Positions 1 to 12,400 of a stretch of DNA of 64,000 bases are shown here, in pieces. The position numbers and the translations under genes are program-made. The notes under the pieces were generated by a model. The model made no database searches. It had not been told where the DNA came from and saw nothing but the letters and a program-made list of their open reading frames with translations. The DNA lies in NCBI GenBank assembly GCA_029224185.1, contig CM055188.1, positions 8,542,497 through 8,606,496 of the forward strand, read 5' to 3'. This DNA comes from Karalla daura. Its lineage: Eukaryota > Chordata > Actinopteri > Chaetodontiformes > Leiognathidae. Every line of letters starts with the position of its first letter. Within the stretch, counting starts at the first letter, position 1.

Positions 1-845
1 GAGCAGCACAGAGGGAGAAGACGGCATGTGAGTGATGCCCCTTATTCCTTCAGCTTCTGATGTTTCCTCGGCTTGTAAAAAGGGTGGCAGTTAAGGGCGG
101 TGTATATCTGGACAAAATACCACAGGGTGTGACGCAAAAAGGGGGCAAATCTAAACTTTGTAATGCAGGTGAAAGGAATCAAAGTCATTCAATGACAAGA
201 AGACAGATGCAATAAATATTAGTTTTGAGAGGCATGTGGTGTTGGATGATGACACAAAGCTGTTCGATATGGCTGTCGCTCACTTGCAGATTGAGTTTGT
301 AAATGCTGTACATGGATGCGTGACCTGTGGTTGAACCAAGGGTTTTTTTCTGCTTGGATGAAGACAAAAATGACAGAGGGATTGTTGGTGGAGGGAGCTG
401 GAAAGGGGCGGATCATTCTGACATTGCCTTTCCTGACATTAATAATGCTTAAAGGACACAGCGAGCATCCAGCGTCCCTCCTCCCTGTCGTTTTATGACA
501 AGCTCAGACACTCCACAATCTGGTGGCACCCAGGTACCATCACTCCAGTCATTATCTCACAAAACCCATTCCATTTGACCTCTGCAGTTGATGCACATTA
601 TTCACGATAGGAAAAGCTCCACTGTGCATCTGAGCTCTGGTGAAGGAGACACCAGGGCAGAAGAGAGTGCAACTGAGTGAATGACAGAGAAAAGAAGGGA
701 GACAGACGAGGGGGTGGGCAAGACACTGCCAGAGACCAGAGACAAGGAGACAGTAAGTTTAAAGGGACAAAGCAATGGAGAGTTTAACAGCTCAGGGGAG
801 ACTGATCACATGCATGCGGCGCGACTCATAAAATGCCATGGTCAC
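1..845. other. No recognised gene
   Basis: Mixed-composition sequence with no recognisable protein domain, RNA gene or repeat boundary. Short open frames on both strands are no longer than chance would give at this base composition. Confidence 0.6.
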
Positions 846-1144
846 CTTCAAACAAAAATAAAATGACCGCTGCATGTTTCAACCCCATGACCAACACCCC
901 TCCTGCTTCCTCATTAGACCATAAGTACAGCTCTAATGAGCAGGAAAAAGCCTCTGTGTTGTGGGCAAGATGAATGAATGTGGGAGGCTCCTCTGCACCC
1001 TTGCACCCGGCATGGGGCAGTGGTTCTATCTCCCATGGGAGGAAGCTGTCTGTGGAGTCCTTTAGGACCAAAGGGCCCTCAGAGGCCATAATAACACCAC
1101 TCAGGTAATTATCCTCAAAGTTGTCATGGATAGCCATTTTTTGT
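846..1144 (-). CDS. Candidate internal exon, unidentified
   Basis: Read on the minus strand, a strong pyrimidine-rich acceptor (a C/T run ending in ATTCAG) precedes an open frame of about 99 codons. The frame can end at a donor-like GAAG|GTGACC. The reading includes residues such as DNFEDNYLSGVIMASEGP and SNEEAGGVLVMG, which look like protein rather than translated noise, but I do not recognise a family. In phase it would need two bases from an upstream exon, so it does not splice in frame directly to the phase-1 first-exon candidate at 38.4 kb. It could be a real exon of an unseen gene, an exon of the same gene with others between, or chance. Confidence 0.2.
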
Positions 1145-2690
1145 CTGAATAAGAAAAAAGGGGGATATAGCATACAAAGAAGTTTGATATACACAGAGGT
1201 AAAGCAGTAATCTTATATTTTTTGTATAAAATCTATCTCTACATGTCTTTATTTAAATACAGGGAAGGGGATAACACACCAAGTCCACAAAGATAGGCCC
1301 TCAACCTCAGTTGAACTAAGGCCATTCCTAATATGAAGGGACAGAGCTAACCACCACAAGCAGTGACACTGTTATATCATAATTCAATTAAGTTTCAAGC
1401 TGTGAAGACATATTCAACAGTTTGCATGGTGGTTTGACATTATGATATTTGCATCTGGCGAGTCGGTGCCTCTTCACCCTGACCCTTCAACCATTTGCTC
1501 CCTAAACATTTTGTGCCTGTGTTTGAAAGGAGTACGCAACAAACAGAAAACAACTCAATGATCCGAATATTGCAGGGTGCATGACAGGATGGGTACAGAG
1601 CCCATCCATTTCCAGTATCTTTCTTTCTGTCTGACGACAGTGTCTATGACAATGATTATTGCCATTATTACAACAAGATTGTGAAACAGGTTTAGAGATT
1701 GTCTAACAGAGAACAAGACTGGTTTGAAAAAAGACGTTCTGTCAAAAGTATAAAATAATGTTGCATTATTGTCAAATAACCATTAAGCCAACATACAGCA
1801 CATAAAAATACAAACGAACAAAGCCCTTAAAGTGAGAAGTGAAGATGACAGGATGTAAGTAATGAAATTGTGCTACAGATATATCAAGGTCGCCACAAAC
1901 CAGTGGTAGAAAGAGGTTGCTTGAGCTCAGTGATGGATTAAGCTGTCTGATCCTGCTCATGACTCATATAGAATAATCATCATTGTTTAGAGCAGGAGTC
2001 CATGGTGTGCCACAACTACATGCTGAAAAATTACTAATACAGTAAGCCAATAGTGGTGCAAGATTGCTGAATTTATCCTTGACCATCTTAAGGTTGTGCT
2101 TATGCAGGGTATTCTTCAGCAAGAAAAAACACAATAACAAGTAAAACACTATAATAGGACAGTCTGATCAGGATAGTTTCATGGCAAGACACAAGGATTC
2201 ACACACCTGAAACGTTATAGTAAAAGGTAATGGGCAATTGCAGCATCCTGTTGAAAATGCTCAAATGTATTCCTATTTACGGGATGGTTTTTCATGATTG
2301 TGCTTTAGAAAGTACTGTAGCTAACAGCAGCTAAACTACTACAATTTTGCATTTTCATTGTATTTAAAATGCCATTAGCTCTGCACAGAAAAAAAACAGC
2401 ACCATTAGAAAACAGATGTAGGGCCTTCACAAACACAGAGCTAATCCAATTCATTTCCATATAAGTCACCAAAGATTATAATGCACTGTTACGTTACACA
2501 AATGTGTGGATCTAATGGTCATATTAAGATGGAATTTATTCTAACCTGTCCTGTCCAGCAACTTAGGGATACAGTACAGTACTGAATGCCTTTGTAATGG
2601 CAACCAGATTTGATTCTACAAGAGATGCCATTTAATATTCATCCCTTGTTTCATGCAGGGAAAAAAGAAAGAATTGCTCTTTTGATATTT
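1145..2690. other. AT-rich sequence, nothing recognised
   Basis: No coding pattern, repeat boundary or RNA gene is visible. It may be intronic or intergenic. Confidence 0.6.
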
Positions 2691-3169
2691 ATTTTATTGA
2701 GGCTATCCGCAACATCACTTGATCAGTGGACTGAGCTGGGTGTTTTTCAACCCAACTCAAATTGATGGGGAATTTTGGACCACTGCTCCCACTGCTTTGT
2801 GGGGATATAAGGCGTGGGGCACACCCTGAGAGAAAAGCAACATACTTAGCAGTGCATGATAGTTCTCCAAAAAGCTGGCGATACAGCAGCCACCTGCAAC
2901 CACACTCACCTAAAGGCCATCTCGAGAGTAATGGGAGCAAGTCAAGGAGGTGAGAGGCAGCATGGACATCTTCCTTCAGTAGCAGCCCATGCAATTGAGC
3001 AGCTCTATTCAGGACCACACTGCTCTCCCATCATGGGGGAAGGGTCTGGCAAAGATTACCTAAGAATTGCTCATTCCACACACTGTACACATACGTGGCC
3101 ACCACAGGCATCGAGGCTTTTCTGTGGTCAAAAGAAATAAAATAAAATAAAACCTATGGCAATGAACCT
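2691..3169 (+). other. Possible 5' part of a LINE remnant
   Basis: A GC-richer block lies directly upstream of the LINE endonuclease remnant and is bounded on its right by an AAAAT run (about 3136-3152). Overlapping frames are open on both strands, but none matches a domain I know. Position and composition suggest the decayed 5' region of the LINE that follows; this is inference. Confidence 0.3.
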
Positions 3170-3737
3170 GGCTTGGTTGAATGTCCACAGCCTCTTCAAT
3201 AAATGGGATGGGATAAAGCACAATGCACTTAGCTGAATGCCGGACTGACCACCGGCTGATCAGTTCCAAATCCAGGATGAAGTTCTGAACACCACACAGA
3301 AAAGTCGCAACCGCTCTGGAATGTCCCAATTGCATATCCCTCTACCATGGAAAGCTGAGGGGTTTGCCAACCTGAAGAACAGCAATGTACTGGACATGGA
3401 GAGTAAAGAGATGAAACTGAGGTTGACTAAACCAAGCTTCGTCCGAGACCACTGACTCGTCACCAGGAATGGTTTCACAACAGTTCCATGGGAGATGCTA
3501 GAAACGAAGCAGAAAGTCCATGCTGTCCTCCTCTTCAGACCTCTTTCTTTTGGTCCTCTCTCACCATAAATAATTCCATTGTGAGACCCAAAAATACAAA
3601 TTTAGGATAATGGAAAATGAATGGTGGATCAGAAAACCACCATGATTTCTAAGAAGCTGTTAAGAGTGAAACATCACTCTTGTAAGATCAGTGGATGGGT
3701 CTATACTACTTGTTGGGACTGCTATATGACCAAAAGA
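3170..3737 (+). pseudogene. RTE-like LINE remnant: endonuclease end and linker
   Basis: Decayed coding sequence of a non-LTR retrotransposon of the RTE-like type that databases often label craniofacial-development-protein-2-like. It starts with a WNV-like N-terminal piece (near 3178), then after an internal deletion has the endonuclease C-terminal signature ECRTDHRLISSKSRMKF at 3235-3285. The TDH is the catalytic D-H pair of AP-type endonucleases. Linker remnants follow: ENEWW at 3613-3627 and VRSVDGSILL near 3682-3711. Stops and frameshifts separate these pieces, so it is dead. The matching downstream part of such an element (linker plus reverse transcriptase) reappears at 7231, beyond an LTR-element remnant. 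Confidence 0.7.
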
Positions 3738-4224
3738 AACTAACATATTGGAAATACAGCATGGACTTAGTGGATTAATACTTTCATGTGATTTTACAAA
3801 TCACAGTCCAGCTCAGAAGCTCCTTCTGCAGCCCCCTTGCAGAAGAAAGCAGCCTGGGGGTCTGCACGCACTCTGCTCCCCGAACGTTTCAAACCTGCCC
3901 GGAAACCAATCAGCCGCTGGTGTGAAACCAGCATGCCAGCTACACCCACCCAACCTGGTGATGTGGGTCCCTAATACCTGCAGGGGGTAAGGAGCCCTCT
4001 GTGGATAAAAGCCCCAGAAGCAAGCTGCTCACTCTCTGCTCCGACTCTCATCTTCACCACGAAGACTCATCAGCTGACCGTCAGGAGCTCCAGCCGCTGG
4101 ACATTGCCGCAGCTAAAATGCACTGAAGCCGCAGCAGTCCGACCGCCCTCCAAAGCAGCCACCGGTGCCATAGCCACTTTGAGCGCTGCACCACAGTCCT
4201 TTTAAGGACTAACGAGTCTATTCC
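3738..4224 (+). repeat. Probable LTR/leader of the adjoining retroelement
   Basis: A GC-rich, non-coding stretch sits directly upstream of the gag-like frame. It contains a TATA-like GGATAAAAGCCCC near 4001-4014 followed by a pyrimidine-rich TCACTCTCTGCTCCGACTCTC, the usual layout of an LTR promoter, R region and leader. I could not find a matching 3' copy, so the LTR boundaries are not proven. Placing it as the 5' end of the element at 4225-6790 is inference from position. Confidence 0.4.
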
Positions 4225-6420
4225 TTGGATGGGCAAGTCCAAGAACAATTGGAGAAAATCTCCTACCTGGAGAGTGAACTCCAGACCCAAAAGAATTCTT
4301 GTTCCCGCCTGAGAGAGGAGCTCCATGATCAACAGGGAGTAATTTCAGACCTTCGAGCAGAGCTCGCGGAGCTCCTCCCTGCAGAGGGATGTTGCACAAC
4401 TCGGGCGCAACATGGTGGAACTATGCATGATTACCCAGATGAAATTACGGCGACGAAAGTATGCCCAAGAGACTGAGGTGGAATTATCCAAACGTGAGCT
4501 CAAACAAGATGAGAAAACCACAGCAGTTGGAGTGCAAGACAGATTGCTCCCACGGCAAAGAGAGGCCTTGCGGCCAGTGGACAAGGGTGGGAAAACAGAC
4601 TGTGAGAGCCGGTCTGACGATCCCTCGGGCTCCACAAGCGACAGCGACACCTCCTACCGAGACTCCTGCCCCAACCCCAAAGAAAAAGAGGGATCCAAAA
4701 CTTCGTCACACACCCTCAAAAGATGTGACCGAACCTCGCCCTTGTGAACGTGGCTTGCGCCTAAAACTGTTGGCCATGGCCAAAGATGTTGAGCACTTCA
4801 ATCCTGCACGACATGCACGGCAGCAAGACAAACAAAGAAAGCACCTGCACCAAGGCCACAAAGAGCAACCCCAACATTACCAAAAGCAAAGAAGACAGGC
4901 CGACGGACAAAGTCCCCCCTCCAGAGGAACACAATGCAGTCTACTTTATGGACTGGGGAAGAGAACCAGGTGGCCCCCACACCTCCTGGCCACCCTAACG
5001 ACTCTGGACCTCCAACACTGACATTCATGGGCAACCTCACCTCAGGAGAAGACAGACTTGTCTACACCTCTGTCCTGGTAGGGGGGAACACCAGAGTCGA
5101 TACCCCTTTGGACTCTGGCTCATCAACCCCCATTTGTTGGGACTAGCCCGAGGCATGCCGGTCACCACTGAACCCTGCAACATCAACATCACCAGCTATA
5201 CACAGGATAAGTCCCCATCACAGAATGCGTGTGGATTGACCTCACTTTCCAGGAGATGGCACTGACTCAACCCATCTATGTGTGCGATCTTGACACCGAG
5301 CCACTCCTAATTGGACAGGTCCTTTTGGACCAAGTGACTTCCAGCAAGGATGTATCTGGGCCCAAGTACCAAGTTCCAAACCTTTGGTCTATGGTGGCAA
5401 TTCACTGTTAGTGGACAGATGAGGAGCTGCAGAAGAAGGATTACGCGAACCAGGACCTGTGAACCAACTCCAGACTCCCAAGCCACCACCTGGTTTGTTG
5501 CCCGAGTACTCCACCCACTGCCCCGTGTGGTCAGAAACAAACCCAGACACCTCTGTGGCACTCCGGCTCGATGAGGCAACCACCAATCAGAGCCCTCGCA
5601 AAGATGTGTGCCAACAGCAGCTTGCCTGACTCGCCCGGCGCCACTACCAGCTCATGGCAACAGTGCTGCGTCACAGCCTCCTCAAAACTACTGGAGAGTC
5701 CATATTCACAGTGACCCTTAAGAAGGAACAAATCCTGTGTCGTGTAAACGTCACCCCCGGATTTCTGACCATCATCCTGGCCCAACAGGATGAAAGAACC
5801 CTAACTATGGGACCAGAAACAGACATCCTCTCAGCTCTACGTCACCTTCCCCAATCCTAACCTGAACAGAAACACTACCCCACAGGTCTGCGACCACATG
5901 CTCTCAAGTCAGACTATGACCATCACAGGCTATGGAGACCCAGCAAACCAGCCTGTCTGTGAAGTCCCCACAGACCCAGGTGGAAACATGGTAGCCTACG
6001 CCCTGACAGATCCACCACCAGGCCCCTCCTCCATTGGCCAAGTCACCATGCAGTCGGCTATTTGCAGGCCCAGAAGATGCAAGGATGCTTGACGCACCGC
6101 CAGCATCAAATTTCCCAATCACAGAGCCGAACACTGCCACAGCCAAGGGGAAGGGGGGGGGTTCTCACCCGAACAAACCCCCAGGCAGATTTAGCTGGAC
6201 CAGTCATCAGCCTCACCACAGTCTACACCAACCACGAGTACGACGTAGGAGGCGATATGCTCTGCCTCCTGTCTCTCCATCTCCACCAAACCACATTGCT
6301 GGAGATCATGAAGAAGTTCCTACAGGTGGCGTACTGCTTCAGGTCCTACAAGCCCTGACAAATGGCCCTGAAAAAAACAGACAGCTTAACAGCTTAAAAG
6401 GAGGAGCCTCGCTTGACTAG
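4225..6420 (+). pseudogene. LTR-retroelement gag-protease remnant (retrovirus-like, old genomic copy)
   Basis: Broken coding remains of an LTR retroelement. From about 4225 a frame rich in E, L and Q with heptad-like spacing looks like a gag coiled coil. A very hydrophilic K/R/Q/S-rich gag region spans about 4460-4980. An aspartic protease follows: the active-site DSGSS is at 5111-5125, and a frame with the protease C-terminal EPLLIG is at about 5298-5315. The two protease parts lie in different frames with a stop between them, so the gene is inactive. Further open fragments (5654-5860, 5898-6092) follow, but no reverse transcriptase or integrase motif is visible; the pol core seems deleted. 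A purine-rich AAAAGGAGGAGCC at about 6397-6409 could be a polypurine tract. Confidence 0.6.
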
Positions 6421-6904
6421 TGACCAAGAGGGTCAACCATAGTCAAGCCAAACTAATCATTAACCCATAACTTACCCATAACATACAACAACCATCTAAC
6501 ACTAACGCACATGATACAACACGTCACCCTGCACCTTATCTCTTTCTTCTCTTTTCTCATCTGCTGCCGCCTGTACAAGAAGATCACCCAGGGGCTGAGC
6601 TCCTCAACCTCCCCCAACTCCAAAACCCACGCTGCTGCAGAGGTCCTGTACCTCGTGTGTCCGAACAGACCACGTGATCACACACCCTTGCACACACACA
6701 CACACATACACAGATGCATGCTTGTTTATTGTTTATTATGGTGTTTGTTCAATCTATGTTTAGTCATTAATGCATGTTTTTCATTGTAGAAGTAAATGGT
6801 CAATGATAACCTTAATGCACTAATTGTAAAATTGATGTGCCAATTAAGTGTGATTGTTATACTAAAAAGTGTGTAGTTATTGAACCTGCACAAGAGTTGC
6901 TCAA
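6421..6904 (+). other. 3' part of the retroelement remnant, boundary unresolved
   Basis: A short frame at 6511-6789 begins with a hydrophobic stretch (MIQHVTLHLISFFSFLICC) followed by basic residues. That could be the membrane anchor and tail of an envelope-like protein, or chance. A (CA)n run lies at about 6692-6708. No direct repeat of the 3.7-4.2 kb LTR candidate is seen, so the 3' end cannot be placed. Confidence 0.3.
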
Positions 6905-7140
6905 TCCAGGTGAGTGCTCAGATCTCGCCTCCTTCAGATTAAGACCAGAGGCAATTTGTAATTCGGCTGATTGGTTAACCTAGTTACTGGTCCCTGGTTT
7001 ACAGGGTGGTGCCCCGATTCAAATTAATAATTAAATAAATAATAAGCTAGTAATCTAGGTTCTCCTCCACCAGGTCCCTGTAGTTGGCACCCTGCATGAG
7101 CTGCATTTGAGCTGTCTCACCTCCGGTGGTGTAAGGTCAA
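6905..7140. repeat. Dispersed repeat containing a hairpin segment shared with 58.07 kb
   Basis: Within this stretch, about 6973-7030 carries the segment TACTGGTCCCTGGTTTACAG followed by GGTGGTGCCCCGATTCAAAT. The same segment occurs in reverse complement at about 58070-58112 with very few differences. CCCTG and CAGGG can pair as a small hairpin. TGGTGCCCCGATTC has the TGG start of a tRNA primer-binding site, but no tRNA match is proven. Class unknown. Confidence 0.6.
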
Positions 7141-7230
7141 TTTAAAGGGGACCCTATTTTGAGTCGGTCCTAGATTGGTGACTGGAATGTCCAAATAGTA
7201 TATCATACTAGTTGTTATAGTCACAACATA

Positions 7231-7720
7231 CTGGAGGACAAACGGCAAATATTGGAGCATTGGGCTGAGCACTTTGACTCCTTGATTAACACGGCAAACC
7301 CTGTTTCTACCGATCTTTCCCTGTCTTAAATGCCCTCCCAGACGTGCCACCAGTTCCCTCCCTTGACAAACCCCTGAAGTTCACTGGGGTCCTCTCTGTA
7401 ATCAGGAGTTAGGATTCTAGATATAACTTGTGCAGCACTGAAAGTCAAAGATAAGTGCAAGGAGCAAGATAAAGGTCTTTACATCACCTTTATTGACTTT
7501 ACTGACCACGACCTTTGACACAGTTGACAGGGAAATCTTTGGGATCATATTAAAGAAATTTCGCCACCATAAAATTCCTCGACCTCCTCAAAGAGTTTGA
7601 TATTGGTGTGTAGGCATGTCTACTTGTTGGTGCCGAGTGATCTCCCTCTTTTCAGGTAAAAGTTGCAGTAAAGCAGGGGTGCATTCTGGTCCTTGTGGTC
7701 ATCAATCCTTCCAAGATCTC
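7231..7720 (+). pseudogene. RTE-like LINE remnant: reverse transcriptase
   Basis: The downstream half of the same LINE type as 3170-3737. Seen in order: the pre-RT linker LEDKRQILEHWAEHFDSLIN from 7231, then RT motif A split by a frameshift (GLYITFIDFTDHD from 7474, then TFDTVDREIFGIILKKF in the next frame), then RT motif B VAVKQGCILVLVVI at about 7659-7700. The catalytic YxDD region is not recognisable. Several stops make it a pseudogene. Its linker slightly overlaps in content with the end of the 3.7-kb piece, so the two could be one interrupted element or two separate copies. Confidence 0.75.
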
Positions 7721-9329
7721 TCGACTACTGGCTGGCAGGACCAAATGCCATTAGTATAAGCAAAGACTTCTCTCTGGGATTAACATTCAAGATGCATCTC
7801 AAGGTGTGAAAGTAAATTTAATGAGAAACAGCAGGAGAGCCATGATAAAACAACATAGTATAAATGCTGTCAATTTGGCCCAGGGATTGATCATTTAAGT
7901 CATTTGACATGCCTGCTCCACTTGCCAAAAAACTCCTTTTTCATCATGTCTCTGAGGAAATCGCTTATAACTAAAACTAATTGGCTGAAACACTTCGGGA
8001 GTTAGCAGTGCAAGACAAACATAAATATCTGCCAATCAATCACTGCATCCACTTACAGGCTGTCCCACATATGTCGGCGTGCGATTTAAGATCTGCACTG
8101 TACAGACTTGGAGGTGTCCTAAAATGAGCAGTCAGTCTCAGTGGATATGTGAAAATTCTCCATAAGTCACTATTTGTTCTTGTAAGTCTTCCAGCCCCAC
8201 CCCATGACAGTTACTGTGAGGAGAGGGTAAACACAAATCTGCCCCTGTGTGCACCTTATACCGGTGTCAGCAGTGACATCCAGTGCACTTACATTTATGG
8301 GCCAATGTTGTGGCTGAAGTGCAGTCTGAGACTTTTGAGTGTGTGTGTGTGTGTGTGCGCACATGTGTTTGTGTGTGTGTTTTCTTGAACAATGGAAACT
8401 CCTCAGCTGTTGCAATTCTGCTCTTTGGTTCAATCACTTCCACATGGCAGATTTAAGAACAAGCGATGACTGTGGATCCAAATGGAGAGTGGAGACTGTA
8501 GAGAGACTCATTGTTCTTTATTCTTTTGAGAAAGTCCTCTTTCTGTTATTTGATCCTCAAATTTTAAGCATGTTTGTATGTGCCATTTCATGGCCTCAAA
8601 AGGAACAAGTAACTTGAAAATTCCAAGGCATGGAAATTATGACAGTGCCCCCAGGGTGAGTGCAACCAGAAAAACACAATAAATATATGAATTGCTGACT
8701 TTGGTTTAATCTCCAAATAGAATGTGCGTTGAGAATGTGATATCTAGCTCTTCATTCACTGTGTTTTCAAACATATTTCAGAAAACATCTGCTCATCCTT
8801 TAACATTCATAAGATATAAGACTGAAAGCAGCAGATGACCTTGCAGAAGGTGCTGTTTCTGTCCACCCTGCCTGGCAGTCTGGAGATTTCTGCCCAACAT
8901 ATTCAGACTGCTAGTTAGTAAGGTCTTTTCCATAAGGGAACATCCTTGAGCAAAATGTTTAACCCCTACCTGTCGCACTAACTGGCAGACCCTAAAGGCA
9001 TGGGGTAAAATACGGATACCATCCTTAGGCAATCAAGAAAAAAAACTGTACATTTAGACTTCATTATATTAGAGCAAGAATGTAATTGCCAATAGCACAA
9101 AATCTTTAGCAGGCTACAGAGCTGCTACTTTTTTTACTAGCTTGAATACCATCATAAACTAAAAGGTTACCATTGCATTACTGGTCATGTAAAAACATGC
9201 ATTGTCAATGTCATGGTTTTAGAGCGATGACACTTGTAGCCATGGTGCAATTTCTTTCACCCTTTTTGTAGCAAATGAAAGAAAAGAACGTTTACAAACG
9301 AAAACAAGAAGTAGTTATATAGAAGAAGT

Positions 9330-9330
<1 letters not shown>
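7721..9330. other. AT-rich sequence, no gene
   Basis: No coding pattern is recognised. A (TG)n tract with interruptions lies at 8338-8382. Overlapping short open frames there come from the repeat. Confidence 0.6.
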
Positions 9331-9384
<54 letters not shown>

Positions 9385-9440
9385 TGTGTATATATTTATA
9401 TAAATATATATATATATAAACACACACACACACATATATC
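9331..9440. repeat. Compound microsatellite (GT)n(AT)n(GT)n(AT)n(AC)n
   Basis: (GT)5 at 9331-9340, about 20 AT units to 9380, then GTGTGTG, imperfect AT, and (AC)n to about 9435. GT and AC blocks flank AT on the same strand, so the tract is self-complementary. Confidence 0.95.
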
Positions 9441-12400
9441 AGAAAGCATAAGACCAAGCAAACATATGATTATTTAAAAGTGAAACAAATCCAATGAGTG
9501 TGGGGTAAATTGTGACTGAGCTAAACACATAGAGGGCTATGAATATTGTATCTGCGCATCACAGCATAACTGTTATATTAAACTAACAAAATAGGTCCTT
9601 TTCTTTTTTGCATGTTTATTAGATGCAGTAGCTTGTAGCTGTAAGTTTAAGAAATGCCTTGTTTATAGTATTTTTCGGACTGTAAGTGTGGTATTGTCAG
9701 TGATTCAGCTCTTCATTCACAACAGCCATTGAAAGCATATTTTACCATGCTTTTAATATAACTGTATCACAACAAGCTTAATTTCTCACAAGTACTTGAG
9801 AAACAGATTACTGCTGGCTCTATTTGTTGTCATACTACCAATGCATCCACAGTACTGAACATACTGTGGCAAACTTTCAGTGTTAACACTCAATGACTTA
9901 CTGTCCTCATGCCGAAATCTCAAGATTTCTTCCAGCATTATACTCACTGGAGGTGAATTGTGTTGTTTCATTTATGAGCACACAATCAATAATAAATAAG
10001 ATGCTAAAATAAAAATGACTCAGAGATATACAGTATAAGTATTTGTTAAGATTCTCTGGCACATTGTTCTGAACCACACACTATAACTAATAACTGCTTA
10101 CAAAAATGCTCACCTGAGCCTTAACTCACATGAGTGCATGCATAAAAATGATGTTGTTTCCTTCAGCAATGAGGTGATATCACCACCAGTAAATAAAAAT
10201 TGCTTATGGGTTAGTAACTATTATTGAGCCCCAGCCATGTCTTGGGCCTCCCCGGAGATAGACATGAGGGCAGGAACCTTCTTGCACACCACAGTTGATA
10301 AGAATAAAAATAAAAAAAAAACAGATCTATAAACAGACTGTTTTTGGGGTGAACTTTTGTGGGATAAATTATGAATTTTAATGACTTTGTGGCTCTTGCT
10401 GTCACAGCTCTCCACCTGTCACAGACAATTTTATTCAGTGGGCAACAGTCACTGTTCAACTTTATACTGAATATCTGCTTCTCTTATTATTCTAATGATC
10501 ATTGTCAATCTTGATGGATTAATGTATGCATTATCGACCTGAAAGTATGACCGAGAAAGACAGACTCAGCATGCATCAGTGAAGGAACAGTTTGGTTTTA
10601 TGGGCAAACCCATTAGGCACGCTAATCAGGATAAAATGTCTATCTCATCTATTTTCAGTGACTGACCGCAATAATGAGTCATTAAACATTGTGTTTCGCA
10701 GAAATCCATCTCCATCTTGGCCCAAAGATATTCTGAGATTAGTCACATTATCTCCTGTACCTCACCAAACCACGACATTGGATCAAATTTTTAAAGTATC
10801 TGCAGAGGAAGATGGGCAAAGATTAAATACATCATATAAAATGTATTAAAAAGGTTAATCAGAAGTTAAGTATTCATACTCAACCTCTGTGCTTGTTGAA
10901 TCATCTCAGCTGGCAAATATGGAAGTGAATCATGCCTGGTGAAAACAGTTATGTTATGTGGGTTTTGGGGATATTTGTAGTGATCTATTATGACATAGCT
11001 GGGTCTCATATCTGTTTGGATGACACCGTTGCTGCAAAACAAGTTGTAAAACCCACATCTTTGTCAAGAACTAAATAATGAGCCTGCAAAAATAACAATA
11101 TCCATTATTATTGGATTAGATTATTGAGGACAGATGAGACTTCATCTTCATCAGTTAAAGGTAAATGTAGAATTTTTTTTCTTAATGTAAATTGCACTAT
11201 ATAGTGAGAATATGTCTAAATCTCACAAGGACTTTATGTCATTGCTGTGACTCCTGGAGCCACTCAGGTCTGTATTTTCCCCTTGTGCATCTCGTCTCCG
11301 GTTATTTCTAGGTGAAGACGGGGCTGCAGTGTGGGCTCAAGTATTCCACGTCCATCAGAAATCACTGCCTGTCTGTCTCTTTTTCTCTGCTTTTTCTGCT
11401 TTTTTTTTCTCTCCATGGACCCTTTTTGCGACCAGCTGCCAAAGTTTTCACCAGAGCACTTCATCTAAGTCTCCTGTCACAGTTAATACGCTTCAGAGTT
11501 ATTTTCCAACTAAAGTAAGGGGTAAATCTTATACATACTAACTGCAAAATAGGGTAAAAATCAAAGTCCTTATATGCAAGTCATGCCACTTGATAGGTGA
11601 TTGGCTGTTTGCCACAACTTCGTTGTTAACAGTCCTTCCTATCTCTGAGAGTGAGTGGAAGCACAGAAACTGAACATGTTGGAAACAAAACACAGTGTTC
11701 ATCTGTTCTAGCCTTATCCAGATGTTTGATCTAGTACATGCACAGGAAAAACCATGAGGCACCCATGAGTGTCCGTGGGTGCTTTTGGCTTTTGGACTCT
11801 GAAAGTGTTGTTTGCATTAGTCAGTGATCCAGAAGCAACATCTGAAGCTGTTAGCTAAGGGAATTATAAAACAGGTTCATCCCTTGAAATCTTGTGTGAA
11901 GCTGTTGTATTGCATTTTAATGTGTTTTCCTTTTCATTTGGTGGGTTATTGCTGCTTAAAAATGGTTCAGTTATTTGTTGTACAAGTGCACCTGGACAGT
12001 AGATTTGAGTGATTCACTGTTGTGTAAAGCTGAAAAGGCACAAGATTTTGGATTCAGGAAAATCTTCATGTGACTGGACATCCCTTGGTGTATTGCACTT
12101 ATTATATTCTGTGTTTTTTGATCATTTTATGTATCAAAAATATTAAATTATCACCATCTGAAAGTGTGGGGGGTAAATCTCACCTTCTCTGAATAAGTAA
12201 CCTAAATGGTAATTATTAGGTAATCAAGAATTAATTTTAGTAGTTTCTGAATATATCCAGAAATGTGAGTTTAATGTTACCCAATTTATTTTAATATTCC
12301 CTATGTTATTATTGCAGTTAATTAATACTCAACATATGGAATAACATTTATCCAGAAAAGTGGATGCAGATTATTACCTCAATTTTATTGGGTAAACTCT

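Noticed and set aside
4461..5021. A 186-codon frame as a full gag gene
   Set aside because: Another frame over the same stretch continues the coiled coil better; frames interleave, so neither is an intact gene.
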